Assembly: GCA_029298735.1 (NCBI GenBank)
Contig: JANSLP010000223.1
Location: 1-55,635, forward strand
DNA from: Ophiostoma sp. CBS 140.51
Lineage: Eukaryota > Ascomycota > Sordariomycetes > Ophiostomatales > Ophiostomataceae
Direction of reading: 5' to 3'
Length of the DNA: 55,635 nt
The translations under genes were made by a program, and so were the position numbers. Below, in pieces: positions 9,951 through 20,966 of this stretch (position 1 is the first letter of the stretch; each line of letters opens with the position of its first letter). The notes below the pieces were generated by a model. That model did no database searches, was not told the origin of the DNA, and saw only the letters and a list, made by a program, of their open reading frames with translations.

Positions 9951-11093
9951 CTACAAAGTCACCACTACCTTCTCAGCCGAGACACCGTTCCGCTGCAGAT
10001 CCATGGCGGCCTGCACCGCCTCCAGACCGTGGCCGGCGACTCTCGTCCGCGGTGCCGTCACATACTGCCGTGCCGCCAGCGCTTTGGGCAAGAACGTGCC
10101 AAACACATCACGACCCACGACACAGTTTTCCTGCAGCAAGTCCTTCGTGTCGACAAATTTGGTAGTCACGCCCGTTGACCGTCCTGCAGCGTTCATCCGC
10201 ATACCTTGCCAAAGTGCCGAGGCAATAAACGATGTCTTGCCGACAAACGTGGCCACTTTCGGCGGGACCATGACGGACCCGGCCATGGCGACGAACCGAC
10301 GGCTGCCGGGAATGCGGGCCAGCACTTTCATGCAGAGCTCGACGGCGCCGTCGCCAACAGCAAGGGCGCCCATGACTTCACCCTCTTTGAGAGCGGCCAC
10401 CAAGTCATCCTGGATAGTCTTGCTGCGGTAGTCAAACACGGCCGTCGCACCGAGAGACTTGACATATTCAAAGTTTTTGGGCGACGCTGTGGCGTACACT
10501 TGGTACCCGGCCTGGAAGGCCAGTTGGATGCCGTTGCACCCAACAGACGAGGCGCCGCCGGTGACAAGCACTTTTTTCGACGAGGAGGTCAATGGCCTCG
10601 GAGGAACGGTCGGCAGTTCCAGTGCCAAAAAGTCTGGATGAAAAAGGCCGTAGGCGGCCGTGGCCAGTGTCAGCGGCAAAACACTGGCGTCTGCAAAAGA
10701 CATCCAGTCAGGAATCTTGGCGGCCAGCAGTGGGCGCACGACGGTGTACTGTTGGAAAGCACCTTCCGACTGCGCGGCAGCGTGGGACACCATGTCGGGC
10801 GCCATGCCACCGCCGAGGGCCATCACCCTGTCGCCAACCTGGAGAGTGGTGACATCCTTGCCGACCTCCACAACCTCTCCTGACAAGTCGCCACCAGGGA
10901 CCATTGGGTACTTGATAAACGTCAGGACAAACTGGCCCAGCACCTGTAGGGACCAGTCCACCGGGTTGATGGCGACGGCATGGTTTCGGACGACAACCTG
11001 GTTCGGTCCAGGGGGTGTGTAGGGTGCAGGGCCGACAACGAGCGGTCGTGAGTTGCGGGCCTTGAGCCAGGCGGCGGTGTTGGTCGGAGTCAT
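9951..11093 (-). CDS. zinc-independent MDR oxidoreductase (cipB-like)
   Basis: The 380-residue protein belongs to the medium-chain dehydrogenase/reductase superfamily, in the quinone-oxidoreductase/enoyl-reductase-like branch that includes Aspergillus CipB. An N-terminal GroES-like domain contains AINPVDW (41-47), GGDLSGEVVEVG (67-78) and GDRV. The NAD(P)H-binding Rossmann part starts with VLVTGGASSVG (175-185) and continues with GYQVYATASPKN and LGATAVFDYRS. The Cys/His/Glu ligands for a catalytic zinc are absent, so it should be a zinc-free reductase. The ATG at 11093 matches the family start, and the longer frame to 11270 is leader. The substrate is unknown. Relatives act on quinones or unsaturated carbonyls, and some work in secondary metabolism, but no such cluster is visible here. 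Confidence 0.85.
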   Translation of the reverse strand: MTPTNTAAWLKARNSRPLVVGPAPYTPPGPNQVVVRNHAVAINPVDWSLQVLGQFVLTFIKYPMVPGGDLSGEVVEVGKDVTTLQVGDRVMALGGGMAPDMVSHAAAQSEGAFQQYTVVRPLLAAKIPDWMSFADASVLPLTLATAAYGLFHPDFLALELPTVPPRPLTSSSKKVLVTGGASSVGCNGIQLAFQAGYQVYATASPKNFEYVKSLGATAVFDYRSKTIQDDLVAALKEGEVMGALAVGDGAVELCMKVLARIPGSRRFVAMAGSVMVPPKVATFVGKTSFIASALWQGMRMNAAGRSTGVTTKFVDTKDLLQENCVVGRDVFGTFLPKALAARQYVTAPRTRVAGHGLEAVQAAMDLQRNGVSAEKVVVTL

Positions 11094-11972
11094 GGCGGCG
11101 TCGTAGGTGGTGATGTAGATTTTTTGGCAGAGTAGAAGACAGAGGAGACGCTCGTCTACTCGTTCCACGTCTACTCCCCCCCCTCCCTTACTTATCTCTT
11201 CTGTCCTCGCCGCCGACCGGAATTCGGAGTCCGGACTCGCCGGTGTCGAGCTGTCAAGGCCCTCTATCAATCCTGCATGGCCCTTGCAACGGGCTCAATA
11301 GTTGGGCCATTTCCCGAGAGAAAGGAGTATCCGCTTGGATCCTGTAGAAAGAGTTCGCAGTCGTCTTGCTCCCCGAGTGCCGAGATGAAGGTGAATGAGG
11401 TTGATGTGATGACACTGTCGATATCAATCGTCACCAACTCCCACTCCGATGCACAGTAGACGTCCACTTGGCACTGTGCCCAGAGCTCTGGTAGGCATGA
11501 CTGCCCTTCCGGAGTAGACAGTCTCATTTCTCATCGTCCCATTTCATTTTGATGGTTCCGGTCGTCAATGTTGAATGTTCCTGATCGTTGGTATTGTCGT
11601 GTTGTTTGGCGTTGACCGTTTGCCCCTGTTTTCTGCCATTTGGCGCTAATCGTCCAATGCGGCAGTATTGACAAGACTTTTAACGGCCCCTTTTCAATGC
11701 GACAAACTGCACGTGACAGGTGCCGCCAGCTGGCCATCTGCTCCACTTATTCCATGCCCCGCCTAAGCCCGCCCCTCCCACAAACCCAGAACAGGCCCAA
11801 ACTTTTTGGGGCTTTTTTTCGTTGGTTGATTTTGGGTGATTTTCCAATTTTTTCGAGCCAGCCAGGAGGTGCATTCGAGACCCACGATTCGCATCACGAA
11901 CGACGACTTCCACATCACGACCCCTCCACGACGTCGACATCACCATCCTTGGATAGACTGCCGACACCGACA
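11094..11972. promoter_or_regulatory. divergent promoter region of the MDR gene and eIF3d
   Basis: This 0.88 kb region separates divergent starts. A minus-strand frame of 86 codons at 11267-11527 has no recognisable domain, and I do not call it a gene. The eIF3d leader from about 11870 is rich in CACGA-type sequence. Confidence 0.45.
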
Positions 11973-13787
11973 ATGGAGTCTCTCTCGCAAATCATCGCCG
12001 CTCTGCCGGACGGCGACGGCTGGGGCCCGCCGGTCACGACGGAGTCGACGCTCAACGGCGTTCCCTATGCGCCTTTCTCCAAGGGCGACAAGCTGGGCCG
12101 CATGGCCGATTGGACTGTCGACAGCAAGGACGCCGGCCGCGGTGGCCGTCAGCAGTACAACAGATATAACCGGGGTGAGTCTGCGTCCATGCGTAGCAGA
12201 AGATGGCAGCACGGCGGCGCTCATTCATTTTACTAACTCATCGTGTGTGTAGACCAACAAGTGTACGGTGCCGGCACCGTCTCGCTCTTCTCTGCACCGC
12301 CCGCCGAAGACGAGGGCACTTTCTCGGTCGTCAGCAACGTCCGCGACACAGGCAAGACACGATTCGGCCGTGGCGGCGCTGTGTTCACGCGCGGCGGCCG
12401 TGGTGGCCAGCGCGGCGGTCGCGGCCAGGACGCTCGCGGTGCGCGGACCACACTCACTACAAGAGGTGGTCGGCAGGGCAACACGTTTACCAGCACGTCG
12501 AATGCCGCCCGCGGCGGCGCGTCGAACCGTGGCCGGCGGTTCGGCTGGAAGGACTACGATAAGCCGCAGCGCAACCGCGACGCGTCGGTCAACATCAAGG
12601 CCGACTGGCACCTGATGGAGGAGATTGACTACAACCGCCTGAGCAAGCTGAACCTGGACGCCGACGAGGGTGAAGATTTGGACAGCTTTGGTTTCCTGTA
12701 CTACTACGACCGCTCCTTTGACAAGCCGCCCGTCGCCCGCTCGAGCGAGCGCAAGCTGACGGCGCTCGACCGCGCTGCGTACAACGTCACCACCTCGTCG
12801 GACCCGGTCATCCAGGAGCTTGCCGACAAGGGCGAGGCTACCATTTTCGCGACGGACAGCATCCTGTCGATGCTCATGTGCGCGCCCCGCTCCGTGTACC
12901 CCTGGGACCTGGTCATTGTGCGCCAGGGCGGCAAGATCTTCTTGGACAAGCGCGACAACGCCGCGCTCGACATGGTCACGGTCAATGAGAACGCCGCCGA
13001 CGCCCCCCTGGAAGCCGCCGACGGCTCCAAGGACACCGTCAACCAGCCCAGCGCGCTCGCCGAGGAGGCCACCTACATCAACCACAACTTTGCCAACCAG
13101 GTTGTGCTCGAGAGCTCGGCCGCCTCGGGCAAGGTCAACATGGCCCACGCCAACCCCTTTTATAACCCCTCGGAAGAGACCGAGCCTCCCGCAAGCAAGG
13201 CCTACAAGTACCGCCGCTTCGACCTGTCGACCAATGACGAGGAGCCTGTTTATCTCGTGGTGCGTACCGAGCTCGACGCTGTCCAGAAGAACGCCACCAA
13301 CGGCGAGGACCAGTTTTTGAGTGTCAAGGCCCTCAACGAGTTTGACTCCAAGGCCCAGGGCTCTGGCGGCGCGCTCGACTGGCGCGCCAAGCTCGCCACC
13401 CAGCGCGGTGCTGTTGTGGCTACGGAAATGAAGAATAACTCGTGCAAGCTCGCCCGCTGGACCGTCCAGTCCATCTTGGCCAAGGCCGACGTCATGAAGG
13501 TCGGCTTTGTCTCCCGCGCCAACCCCAAGACCAACGATAAGCACGTTATCCTGGGCGTGGTCGGCTGGAAGCCGCGCGACTTTGCCGCCCAAATGAACTT
13601 GTCCCTGAGCAACGGCTGGGGCATTGTCCGCACCATTGCCGACATGTGCCACAAGCAGGGCGACGGCCGCTATGTCCTGGTCAAGGACCCCAACAAGTCC
13701 ATCCTGCGCCTGTACCAGATCCCCACCGGCAGCTTCGACGACGACGACGAGGAGGCCGACATTGCCGAGGAGGCGGAGGAGGAGTAA
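11973..13787 (+). CDS. eIF3d: eukaryotic translation initiation factor 3 subunit D
   Basis: This eIF3 subunit binds the 40S ribosome near the mRNA exit channel and can bind the 5' cap of selected mRNAs. Exons are 11973-12174 and 12253-13787, giving 578 residues. The 78-nt intron has donor GTGAGT, branch TACTAAC at about 12232 and acceptor GTAG, and splicing rebuilds an Asp codon. The N terminus (LPDGDGWGPP, then YAPFSKGDKLGRMADW) is the family signature. An Arg/Gly-rich RNA-binding stretch lies roughly at residues 110-160, followed by the cap-binding-like domain. The tail is acidic (DDDDEEAD...EEAEEE). Length agrees with the family, and coding is strongly biased to C-ending codons, as expected for an abundant housekeeping protein. 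A long antisense frame here is only a shadow of that bias. Confidence 0.95.
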
Positions 13788-14161
13788 CCGCACTGTCTTT
13801 GAGATCTTTTATTGTCTATTCTTGCTGTTTTTTGTGCTCGCATGGTCGGAAGGTCGGGCAAAAAGTTTTCTATTTTAACGGTCCCTCTAATGTAGAACGT
13901 CCTTAAAAATATTTATGAGCATACACGACCATAAAGAATGAGTAAATGGAAGTGAGAGTGTTTGAGTCGAAATGTATTGAAAGTAGAACATAAACTGCCG
14001 AAAGGTGGTTGTTTTGACGATCGGAGAACACAGTGCATAAACAGTACACAGTGCTAGTTCGCACTCCTGCAATGTGCCCTGAATTAACACGCCAAAGCTG
14101 GAGCTCTCTGAGCTTCAACTCCAACAAACACCGTCCATCTTCACGGCCATCCACATTCGTC
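13788..14161. other. short intergenic region
   Basis: This region holds the 3' flank of eIF3d and the leader of the next plus-strand gene. No separate feature is seen. Confidence 0.5.
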
Positions 14162-15819
14162 ATGACCAGTTCCTCACCACCCTTCCAGCTCTACGCAGAA
14201 CTGCTCGTCAATATCCGCCAGGTCTCAGTTTCGGCGTCTTTCCAAGGACCGGTTGATACGAAGAAAACGACAGCTCAAGTCCTTCCAGATGGAGTGACTC
14301 TGCGCGTCAGTGTCGACAATGGCAAACAACACGCGGTGACCCTGACCCTGCCTGGCCAAGTGGCCGTTGGCGCGTCTGGTGGACAGCTTCCCCTGCAAGG
14401 CCCGGCGCTGGCGTCGGGGTATGTTGCATGGCGGCTTCCCCTGGCGGGACAGGCGGGACAGGACGACTCTGACCTGGCACCGTGGTCGGCACCGTGGTCG
14501 GCACCAGACTTGCAGCCGGGCTCGTCAGTATCTTGTCGTGGGTGCAACACCAGCCTAGTGCCTTCTGGCCGCATTCACACGTGGAAGGACCTCCCGAGCG
14601 ACAACTGGGCCGAGATGATGGAGTTTTGGCACTGCCACAAGCCGGACGTGAAGAAGGCAGACACGAATGGAAAGAGCGTCGGTGACGAGAAAGGGTTGGC
14701 CGACCGCGGCTATGGAGCCAACAGCATCATCTCGGCTGAGGCGGGCGTTGGTTTCGTTGACTTGACGACACTACTGTTCTCGGAGAGTGACTGTCAAGGA
14801 TTATTGGTGAGTTCCCTCCTTTCATTTCTATCCCTCCACTTATGGGCATCAAGAAGGCGGTCAAGCTTTGAGCTCTGCTCACTCAGTAGCATGTCCACCG
14901 ATACAAATGCCCTAGAATAAACTACTTTGACAGCATCTCATGCCACCTTTGTTTGATGTTTCCTACAAGAAGCGTCGACCAAGAAGTGGCGGACGCCCGT
15001 CCTTACCTCTGTATGCCCTCTATCTGTGTCCACCCACCATCATGGCGGTACCCAGGGAGGGTCGAGGGACATCACAATATCGCTGTGTGAATTCAATTCG
15101 AATAGTCGCTGACAGTACAGTTCTCCGACTCTACCGCCGACAAGGCATCACCGTCGCTGGACACCATCCTCGAGTCAGTCCAAAAAGCCGTGACAGGCGC
15201 AGCAGTTGCAGCAGCCGCCGCACCAAACACACTCACCGCCCCACGCGGCCTCAACATCTTTTGTGCTTCCTGCCGTGCCCAGATTGGCTACTTTACCCTG
15301 AGACGACAGCAGTCTGTCCACCTCTTCAAGTGGCAGGTCGATTTGCGGCTAGGACAGACGTCGGCACCCGAGAAGGTGCAGGCAAAACCCACGATTGCCG
15401 ACTGTGTTGCGGCCACTCTCGTTGCTACAATCCAAAGGACAGGCTCGTCCAAGTCACTCGTTTTACCAATCTACGAGCTGGAGGAGCTGTCATCAGAAGA
15501 GTCTGCAGAAAAGGTCCTCCAGGTCTGGGTCCTCAACAGCAACATTGTCTACTCGGCATCAGGGCGGTTAACGGACAGCTCAAGCCAACGGCCTGCCCGC
15601 GCCATCAAACTGCTCTACAAGTACATTCCACGGAAAGAAGCAGACGCCATTCTGGACAACCTAAACTCGGACGTTCAAGAGATCAATCTGCCGAGGGAGA
15701 CGATTGGTGCAGTCACTGAACTGCTGGAGACGAGTACTGAACTACTGCCGGCAAGAGACCGCAACTTCAAAGGATGGAAGATTGGCTTGTTAGAGAGGTG
15801 GGACCCAACAAGACTGTGA
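14162..15819 (+). CDS. Ipa1/UBE3D-like E2-binding protein (HECT-like)
   Basis: This family (yeast Ipa1, human UBE3D/H10BH) binds ubiquitin-conjugating enzymes; yeast Ipa1 is also tied to mRNA 3'-end processing. Two separated exons carry the two halves. Exon 14162-14806 contains a CRGC zinc-knuckle-like pair, the diagnostic motif DNWAEMMEFWHCHKP and a Gly-Val-Gly-rich strand near its end. The second exon, ending at 15819, contains FCASCRAQIGY, the second Cys pair of the family, and the C-terminal HECT-like region. The simplest joining uses donor GTGAGT at 14807 and an acceptor ending at 15120. It keeps frame and gives 447 residues, but the intron would be 314 nt, so a small internal exon between 14890 and 15060 is possible. 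The exact splice pattern is uncertain; the identity is firmer. Confidence 0.75.
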
Positions 15820-16483
15820 GAGATAGAGAAACATATACCATTTATGATAATGACAAAATGATACCAAAAGAAAAGAAAAAAGAAAAGCGATATCGATTGG
15901 ATACATGTGGCAGGCACGTGGTCCCATGTGCTGTATTTATAGCGGGTATACAGTCTGTTTACAGGGCCTGTCCAGTGTTTTTACAGTGCATGGCTGACGG
16001 TGACAGCCTCGAGGTTACATGCAGATCCACTTATATCTAGTTTCCAGCCAATCAATGGCCACAATAGTCTGCCTCTAGGCTCCAATTCGAGCCAGCCTTG
16101 CGAAACGGCGGTCTGTCAGTGGCCAGTGGTCGCTCTTTCCTCTTGTGAGCCGCTCCGCCTTCCCGTTCTCCTAACCCCGTCCTTCCTTCTCTTTCCCTTT
16201 TTTCATCTGATATTTATTTTTCTGACCAATATCAAACTTGCCCCCTCTCCTTTTCATTCACCACCACCTAGGTAAACACAACATCTCACACACCCACCAT
16301 CCCACCACAACCGACTCGAATCTCATCACACAAAACATACACCGTACTCCACTTATCGTTTACGTACTCCCGGCATGAGCGGCATGTAAGCCGGCCTCAT
16401 CTCATCGGCCTCGCTGTGCCTCCTTGCCTGCCGTTCCCACTTTTCTCATTCTATCTCCTTACTCTCTCCACACACTGCCCACA
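15820..16483. promoter_or_regulatory. intergenic region upstream of the SNF2 ATPase gene
   Basis: This is a 0.66 kb spacer between two plus-strand genes. The last 300 bases are CT- and CA-rich, like other leaders in this window, and end in CCCACA just before the ATG at 16484. No gene is seen. Confidence 0.45.
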
Positions 16484-19400
16484 ATGTCCTACGATCCAGG
16501 CGAGACAATACCCGCAAAGGGTATCCCGCTCTCCGACTACATCCCCGTCGGCAGCTTTTCCTTTTGCCCGCACGGCGCCGGCCTCCAAGGACCTTTGCGG
16601 TGGCAGTACTCCCCACAGCCGTCCCAGATCCCCGCAGCTGAGGGCGATGAACACCTAGAGCTTTTGAGTGAAGGGGATCTTCGCGCCCTCTTTCACGACG
16701 ACCATGATAAATTTCAGGAAGCCGCGCTCTCCCAGTCGATGCACAACTTGTTTACGGCCCGGTGGATCCGCTTTGCCGTGAAGAGATGGCCTAGTGGGTA
16801 TGACCTCGAGAACGAGGGGGGTGCCATCTGCCGTGTTTATGTCTTGCCCGACGACCTGCACCGCATAGAGGTGGCGCGGCGGAACGAAAAGACACGGCGA
16901 GACTTGCGGGACGTGCTGAGCCGGCTGAACTGCACGCAAGAGCAGTGGAACGGCGTCGAGACAGACCGGCAGCTGAACCTGGACGATGCACAGCGAGTGG
17001 TAGACGAAGATCAAGGGTCCTCTCCAGCCGGCCACTCGCTGCTGCATATGTTCAACACGATCCCCTCGCCGTCGCCATGCACCGACTTGATTAATGACGA
17101 CTCCTACCAACGAGTCTTGGATGCACTAATGTCGAGCAGCATTCCTGGACTAAAGTCGACAACAACGCTCTATAGCCACCAAATACGGTCGGCGGCGGTG
17201 ATGCTGCAGCGGGAACTGCAGCCGGGAAGAGTGGTGGATCCCCGCCTGATTTGTTTGCAGGACATGTCGGACCAACAACCATCCACTCCAGGCGATCACG
17301 AGGGTGACCGCGAGCGAAGCGAGGAAAAAAGACAGTGGTACTACGACGATGTCACGGGCGAAGTGCTAAGGACGGCACGGTTGTATGACGGTGTGTCTGG
17401 CGGCATCTTGGCTGAGGAGATGGGCACGGGCAAGACTCTTATCTGTCTCGCTCTCATCCTGGCAACGCGGACGTTCCCATCAGAGTTTCCCGATGTCTAT
17501 GTGGAGCGGACGTACGGCGACACGTCACAGCAAAAGGGCCCTCGCTCGCTGCTTGACATGGCCGGCCGCGTCGTCTCCCGGCAATCCGTGCCCTGGAAAC
17601 TCTATCTAGCTGACACGGCCGCCAATGCCGAGGACTTCCGCCACTGCATCGACGCCATCCAGCGCAACCCGGCCATGTACGCCGTGCCCAAGTACAAGCG
17701 GCCCGGCCGCGAGAGCTCGCGCATGCGCACATCCTCCACAAGTGCCGAGGACTGGAGTGCAAACTACGGACCGACCATTACGCTCAGCAGCTGCAGTCTG
17801 GTGATCGTGCCAGCCAATCTCGTCCGGCAATGGGAAGAGGAGATTGCCAAGCACACCGAGGGCCTCAACGTGATTGTCGTGTCCGGCATCCGTGCACCCG
17901 TCCCGACCACGGCCCAGATCTTGGCGGCCGACATTCTCTTGTTTTCCATCCCTCGGTTTAAGAAGTTGGTCCAAGATCGCAAGGTCACCCGCGATGGGTA
18001 CGAGCTCGAGTCGCCGCTGGCGTCTGTCCACTTCAAGCGTGTCATTGTCGATGAGGGCCACCACATTGGCAACTCCAACATGGGCCGCAAGAGCGACCTG
18101 CTGCTGGTGCTCGACTGTCTGCAAATCTCGGCGCGCTGGATCGTCACGGGTACACCGTCGACCGGCTTGTTTGGTGTTGACCAGGCGGCATCTGAAGCGT
18201 CAGTATACGAGGAATATACTTCACTCTCTTCTCGCCAGCCCTCCCCCAACAGCGCCGCCTCTCTCCAAGAGCGCAAGGACCTCGAGCGAATCGGCGCCAT
18301 GGCCACTCTCTACCTGAAAGTGAAGCCGTGGTCCAACGCCAAGACGCCCGACTGGCAGCGGCCCATGGGCAGCGGCTTTGGCGACACGCCCGCCGACTGG
18401 AACGTCTATGTCATGCAGCCGCACCACAGCAACAAGAGCAGTGGACGACGGGGTGTATTGAGGGCTACCCTGGACTCTCTCATTATTCGACACCGCACGA
18501 GCGAGGTCGGCGACTTGCTGCCCACCGTCGACGAGCGCGTCGTTGTCATTGACGGCTCGTACCAGGACCGCCTGTGTTTGAATCTCTTCTCCATGATGAT
18601 TGTCTTCAACGCCGTCCAGTCCCAGCGCACCGACCAGGACTACTTTTTCCACCCCAAACAGCGTGGTGCCTTGCTGACTCTGCTCAAAAATATACGACAG
18701 GCCACCTTTTTCGGTGCCAACTTTTACTCCGCCGCAGAGATTGCCACGGCTCTGGAAACGGCCGAGAAGTTTTTGGAGGACAAGAAAGTGCCCATCAGCG
18801 AGGACGACGAGGCCCTCCTCAAGAGTGCCATCGCTTTCGGCCACATTGCCGTCGCCAACCGCTTCAAGACGTTGGCCGACGCCTGTCACGAAGTGCCCAT
18901 TTACGTGGCCGACATGCCCGGTGGAGGACCCTTTGCAGCCGCGTGGTCGATTGATGGACATTCCCCGTCCGGCAAGGATGGACTCACATGCACCGTCGCG
19001 CCCATGGTCCGCGCCCTCCAGCAGTACCTGCGCCCCTGCATGGACGCCCCGACATCGCTGCGCGCCATGATGGACGACGGCCGGTATGAGCACAAGGGAC
19101 ATGATGTCCTGCGCAGGCAGCAAGAGTCGGTCCAGAAGCAGGCCGGCCGACCGAGTAACAGTACTACAGTAGTGAACGGCGACACCGCGACGCCTGCGAC
19201 ACCCGCCACCCCCAGCAAGAACGATCCCACCCTCGCCGGCAACACCAAACTCGGCGAAGACAACCATGCCGGCTCGCTAAAGAAACGGTCCGCTCTGGAC
19301 ACGGGCATCACCGTCGATGCCTCGTCCGCGGATGTGTTTTTGGCCGCACCTCTAGCCAACACCCGCCTCGTATCGACTGCGTCAGCCAAGCTGTCGTATC

Positions 19401-20296
19401 TGCTCGACGCCATTGTCCGCCACCAAGCAGAGGAACAAATTATCGTGTTTTACGACAATGAGAATGTGGCCTTTTACCTCGCGGAACATTTGGAGATATT
19501 GCAAATTCAGCATCTGATTTATGCCAAGGGGATTACCGCGGAGAGACGTGCTCAGTACGTAGCCACCTTCAATGGGGATGCGAAGACCACGGAGTCGACA
19601 AAGTCGACGACAACAGGCTCGGACTCGTCGACGACATCGCCCTTCCGCGTCCTCCTGATGGACCTCTCCCAGGCCGCGTTCGGCCTCGACATGCGCTCCG
19701 CCTCCCGCGTCTACTTTACCTCACCCGTGCTCAACCCGCAAGTGGAGGCCCAGGCCGTCGGGCGTGTCCGCCGCATCAGTCAAGGTGTGGCGGCAAAAGG
19801 TAGTAAGAAGCGCGTCCTTCATGTCGAGACCTTGGTGCTGCGCGACTCTTTGGAGGAGGTGATTGTCGACCGCCGGCAAGCATTGTCGGCCGTGGAGCAC
19901 CGCCGCATCAAGACGTTGTTGGACGACGGTCCGATTTACGAGTGGGTACGCAATGCACGCGTGGGCTACATTGCCGGCGACGTCGACGCCGTCTCCCAAA
20001 TGGCGCCTCTCAAGGAACCGCAGTTTTTGTTCGGCCGCGGATTTGGACGGGTTGTGCACCCGGATGAAGGACTGGTTGTGGTCGAACGGCCGGGCAAGGA
20101 CAAGAACATCGACCAAACGAGTTCGAGTGCCAGCACGAGCGCAAACTCGAGCGCAAACACGACGGCCGTGAATACACCCAAAGCAACGACGCCCACGCCC
20201 AACGTTGATGAACACCCGCCGAAAAAACGAAAACTACTTCCCAAGGTGACGGTCAGGTTTGGCTGGGTCGAGGGAAAGGAGACTGGACGGCAGTGA
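16484..20296 (+). CDS. SNF2-family helicase-like ATPase
   Basis: This large nuclear DNA-translocase-type ATPase has 1270 residues and no intron. Helicase core motifs appear in order. Motif I is GGILAEEMGTGKT (306-318). A long inserted segment (about 325-445) precedes motif Ia (SLVIVPANLVRQWEEE). Motif II is DEGH (523-526) and motif III is VTGTPSTGLF. The C-terminal lobe has IVFYDNENVAFYLAEHL, and motif VI is QAVGRVRRISQ (1090-1100). The last 80 residues are Ser/Thr-rich and end in a basic KKRK patch that could be a nuclear signal. Motif II reads DEGH instead of the usual DEAH/DEGH choice for Rad5/SHPRH-like members, and no RING finger is seen in the insert. I cannot place it in a named subfamily. 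It probably acts in chromatin or DNA repair, by family only. Confidence 0.85.
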   Translation: MSYDPGETIPAKGIPLSDYIPVGSFSFCPHGAGLQGPLRWQYSPQPSQIPAAEGDEHLELLSEGDLRALFHDDHDKFQEAALSQSMHNLFTARWIRFAVKRWPSGYDLENEGGAICRVYVLPDDLHRIEVARRNEKTRRDLRDVLSRLNCTQEQWNGVETDRQLNLDDAQRVVDEDQGSSPAGHSLLHMFNTIPSPSPCTDLINDDSYQRVLDALMSSSIPGLKSTTTLYSHQIRSAAVMLQRELQPGRVVDPRLICLQDMSDQQPSTPGDHEGDRERSEEKRQWYYDDVTGEVLRTARLYDGVSGGILAEEMGTGKTLICLALILATRTFPSEFPDVYVERTYGDTSQQKGPRSLLDMAGRVVSRQSVPWKLYLADTAANAEDFRHCIDAIQRNPAMYAVPKYKRPGRESSRMRTSSTSAEDWSANYGPTITLSSCSLVIVPANLVRQWEEEIAKHTEGLNVIVVSGIRAPVPTTAQILAADILLFSIPRFKKLVQDRKVTRDGYELESPLASVHFKRVIVDEGHHIGNSNMGRKSDLLLVLDCLQISARWIVTGTPSTGLFGVDQAASEASVYEEYTSLSSRQPSPNSAASLQERKDLERIGAMATLYLKVKPWSNAKTPDWQRPMGSGFGDTPADWNVYVMQPHHSNKSSGRRGVLRATLDSLIIRHRTSEVGDLLPTVDERVVVIDGSYQDRLCLNLFSMMIVFNAVQSQRTDQDYFFHPKQRGALLTLLKNIRQATFFGANFYSAAEIATALETAEKFLEDKKVPISEDDEALLKSAIAFGHIAVANRFKTLADACHEVPIYVADMPGGGPFAAAWSIDGHSPSGKDGLTCTVAPMVRALQQYLRPCMDAPTSLRAMMDDGRYEHKGHDVLRRQQESVQKQAGRPSNSTTVVNGDTATPATPATPSKNDPTLAGNTKLGEDNHAGSLKKRSALDTGITVDASSADVFLAAPLANTRLVSTASAKLSYLLDAIVRHQAEEQIIVFYDNENVAFYLAEHLEILQIQHLIYAKGITAERRAQYVATFNGDAKTTESTKSTTTGSDSSTTSPFRVLLMDLSQAAFGLDMRSASRVYFTSPVLNPQVEAQAVGRVRRISQGVAAKGSKKRVLHVETLVLRDSLEEVIVDRRQALSAVEHRRIKTLLDDGPIYEWVRNARVGYIAGDVDAVSQMAPLKEPQFLFGRGFGRVVHPDEGLVVVERPGKDKNIDQTSSSASTSANSSANTTAVNTPKATTPTPNVDEHPPKKRKLLPKVTVRFGWVEGKETGRQ

Positions 20297-20932
20297 ACGC
20301 GAAGTTGTTTGTTATTTTCCACACTCTCCTCGACGTGAAGTATGCAAAGAGCGTGTGACAAGGGAGGCTTTGTGACGACTCTTGACGGTGGGATGTGGCG
20401 GGAGGGGAGGAGAAAGAAAAGGGCAGCTGAAGAGGAAAGACGACCGTCAGGGACCAGGGACTACTTTGACCCTGCTTTCGAATATCCATCCCCTGAACGG
20501 AGCAATTTACTCCGGAAAAGCCCTTGGAGACTCGGAGAGAATCGACAAGGACAAGGTGTCAATCTGCAGGCAGCTGCAGATGCAAGTGTAGTCTGCACGT
20601 ACAGCTGACAGCCTGTTCAGACATACTCGGAACAGCTTGCCCTACAGGGTGAGGTTTGGCCGAACTGTGGCGTGTAACACCGCAAGGCGGCAGGCGTCAG
20701 GGTTCTTCTGTCAGGGCTGAAGCTGAAGAAAGAAAAGGAGAAGATGTTTACGAAAATAGTTGTCTTTGATTCTTAGCCCTGCGGTTTTTTTATTGTGCAA
20801 TGGCGTCTGGATAGTGTTTGGATAGCGTTGGGCGTTGGGAGGCGTCAAGAAAGGCGCCCAATGTGCGACATATTGATGACCTGGATCTATGAACAGCCTT
20901 GTGTATTTTCTGTGTTACCATTTTTGTATCTC

Positions 20933-20966
20933 TTTTTGTCGTTTTTGTCGTTTTTGTCGTTTTTGT
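20933..20966. repeat. TTTTTGTCG tandem repeat
   Basis: The 9-bp unit is repeated about 3.7 times in the intergenic region downstream of the SNF2 ATPase gene. Confidence 0.8.

Noticed and set aside
11267..11527. 86-codon minus-strand frame between the MDR gene and eIF3d
   Set aside because: No start context, domain or codon-bias support; it sits in a promoter region.
12225..13793. 522-codon open frame antisense to eIF3d
   Set aside because: It mirrors the strongly C-ending codon use of eIF3d, has no recognisable domain, and lies fully across a secure gene.
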